DNA of 20,756 bases from Rhizophagus sp. LPA8_4_AMF. Taxonomy: Eukaryota > Glomeromycota > Glomeromycetes > Glomerales > Glomeraceae. Positions 19,594 through 20,756 of this stretch are shown piece by piece; positions within the stretch are counted from its first letter, which is position 1; each line of letters begins with the position of its first letter. The notes beneath the pieces are model-generated. The model worked only from the letters and a program-made list of their open reading frames with translations. It searched no databases and had not been told where the DNA came from. The stretch is taken from contig JADRCO010001270.1 in the NCBI GenBank assembly GCA_021464525.1, positions 1-20,756 of the forward strand, written 5' to 3'. Position numbers and translations under genes: made by a program.

Positions 19594-19947
19594 ATTCATT
19601 ATCTACATTAATTATTTAATGTTAGTAAGTTATTTGGTATTACGTAAAAAAATTGACATAAAAGAAGTGGTCTTAAAAAAAATTTATGAAAAGAAATCTA
19701 ATACAAAAAAAGCATTCATTAAGCTGAATTTAAAGAAAATTGCAATTAATAATTTGATAAAAATTATTTTATTAATAAACAAGTTTTTTTTAGAAAAAAA
19801 TTGTTACATCTGACCGAAGGATTACTGATCGGCAATAATTTTGGCCAAATTCATAGCTTCGGCAAGAATTATGAAATTTCTAAATAAGGATATAGCGTGT
19901 AATAATATTAATTCTGGCCAATCTAATAGTGCCAGCCCACATTACAT

Positions 19948-20026
19948 CGTAATTCGGGCTGTTTATATTTTCTTATGCTATCTCGTGATTTTGGATATCT
20001 GGATGATGAATCTGGCCCGAATTACG
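19948..20026. repeat. Short inverted repeat with GCCCGAATTACG arms
   Basis: CGTAATTCGGGC (19948-19959) and GCCCGAATTACG (20015-20026) are perfect 12-bp inverted arms enclosing 55 nt. The arm is one base from the GGCCCGAATTAT word found at 1231 and 16543. It is likely a MITE fragment. Confidence 0.55.
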
Positions 20027-20402
20027 TTTAGTTTATAAATTGATGATTCTAAGTCTGTATTCACTCAGTTATACAATATTTTCAAAGTATGTATATACTT
20101 TAAATCGTTCGTATAGTCTTTTGGAGAAATATTAGTACAATATTTTTGTTTTCAAGATTAGGAAATGACTGATAGATAAAATTTCTTCAACAATAATCTC
20201 TTGCTATGTTTAAGTTCCTGAGTTAGGATCTTTGTAATCCCTGAAATTTTTGACTTGCAAAACTCACAAGTTTATATGTTGCAATATGCACAAATTTCTA
20301 GTAATATTTATTTAACAAATCTAAATAAAATGTATTTGTGTATCGTTAACCCTGTAAAAAATTTGATCCTTGCTTTATTGTTCCATGTTTTTTCGTATGA
20401 AA

Positions 20403-20498
20403 GTATCATTTTCATGGAATTTATAGCCTTAAATCATGGAAATTTTCATCTCAGTCGCTAACACGGGTATCCGTGAATGTATCATTTTCACGGAATTT
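20403..20498 (+). repeat. Pair of 20-bp direct repeats
   Basis: GTATCATTTTCATGGAATTT (20403-20422) recurs with one change (CACGG) at 20479-20498, a step of 76 bp. The function is unknown; it may be a remnant of a longer tandem repeat. Confidence 0.6.
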
Positions 20499-20606
20499 TT
20501 ACGGAAGACAATGGAAATATTTGGATAAAATTCAATTCACAAAAAATTTATTTGAGCCTGCTTATTTGAAATTTTTTCGGTATCATTTAATAATGAGCGC
20601 TTACAA

Positions 20607-20738
20607 ATGGAATCTGACATTGAAAATGAATTGGATTTAACATCTGACGATGATGAACAAGCAGAAAGATTGGCTCATTATCACGTGAAACCAAAAATTT
20701 TTATTGGTAATCAGTGTTTATTATCATGTGAAATCTGA
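20607..20738 (+). CDS. Short acidic ORF, possible 5' end of another element
   Basis: ATG 20607 to TGA 20736, 43 residues, with an acidic start (MESDIENELDLTSDDDEQAE) followed by a basic segment. Some transposase N-termini begin with a similar acidic run, but this is weak evidence. It overlaps TCACGTGA (20681-20688) and ends beside the window edge, so a frameshifted or spliced continuation cannot be seen. It may be chance. Confidence 0.2.
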   Translation: MESDIENELDLTSDDDEQAERLAHYHVKPKIFIGNQCLLSCEI

Positions 20739-20747
20739 CCAATAAAT
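20681..20747. promoter_or_regulatory. TCACGTGA / ATTGG / TCATGTGA / CCAAT cluster
   Basis: TCACGTGA (20681-20688), then ATTGG (20703-20707), TCATGTGA (a one-base variant, near 20724) and CCAAT (near 20740). TTTATTGGTxxTCAG and CTGACCAATAAA form an inverted repeat with a 2-bp gap. The arrangement is symmetric and repeats the palindrome plus CCAAT pairing seen elsewhere in the window. Confidence 0.45.
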
Positions 20748-20756
20748 GGATTTTTA

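Larger units (their letters stand above)
19594..20606. other. Non-coding repeat-like stretch after the F-box gene
   Basis: Short open frames at 19619-19813, 19841-20038 and 20255-20461 have no recognisable domains and look like chance. The part 19810-20030 contains inverted repeats and GGCC-containing words shared with the MITE at 16383 and the transposon at 964, so it is probably transposon-derived. A direct repeat lies at 20403 and 20479. Confidence 0.45.

Noticed and set aside
1..20756. tRNA, rRNA or CRISPR features
   Set aside because: Scanning by eye found no cloverleaf with a GGTTCGA-type arm, no rRNA-like sequence and no regular repeat-spacer array. A tRNAscan-SE and Rfam search would be decisive.

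Overview
The window looks like nuclear DNA from an AT-rich fungus, most likely an arbuscular mycorrhizal fungus of the Rhizophagus type (Glomeromycotina). This is an inference. It rests on the base composition, short GT-AG introns, long A/T tracts, dense degraded transposons, and the typical style of the kinase plus Sel1-repeat genes and the F-box gene. No prokaryotic operon, tRNA, rRNA or CRISPR array was seen.

Layout. Positions 1-415 hold a tandem array of small hairpins followed by a GC-rich CGGGT/ACCCG inverted-repeat block. Positions 964-4359 are a DNA transposon with 27-bp terminal inverted repeats and TA target duplications. It encodes a Tc1/mariner-like transposase with one 79-nt intron, an unusually long spacing between the second Asp and the Glu, an early in-frame stop and a frameshift at an A10 run. 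A separate poly(A)-tailed retroposon (3685-4125, imperfect 14-bp target duplication) is nested in its 3' part. Positions 4360-5441 are non-coding, with a MITE-like inverted repeat and a strand-skewed C-rich then G-rich block.

The core is a divergent pair of paralogous five-exon genes (8549 to 5442 on the minus strand, 11049 to 15470 on the plus strand), separated by about 2.5 kb. Each encodes a TKL-type protein kinase domain fused to a helical linker and a long array of Sel1 repeats (about 926 and 1310 residues). Their four introns are at equivalent positions with the same phases, so the pair arose by inverted duplication. The minus-strand copy has a damaged glycine loop and HCD instead of HRD. 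The plus-strand copy keeps all core catalytic residues and has a longer Sel1 array, built from a 108-residue (324-bp) three-repeat supermodule that is still visible at the DNA level. Intron 4 of the plus copy carries a small inverted-repeat insertion.

From 15471 to 18010 there is no gene, but a 527-bp MITE with CAGTCAGACC ends lies at 16383-16909. A single-exon F-box/leucine-rich gene occupies 18011-19552. The end of the window is non-coding repeat-like DNA plus a short acidic ORF that may begin another element.

The genes suggest signalling (kinase domains), scaffolding (Sel1 arrays) and ubiquitin-linked turnover (F-box), all from families known to be expanded in these fungi; nothing here shows that they act together. 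The strongest unexplained signal is the palindrome TCACGTGA, found eight times, often close to a CCAAT/ATTGG box, in transposon ends, a gene upstream region and an intron.
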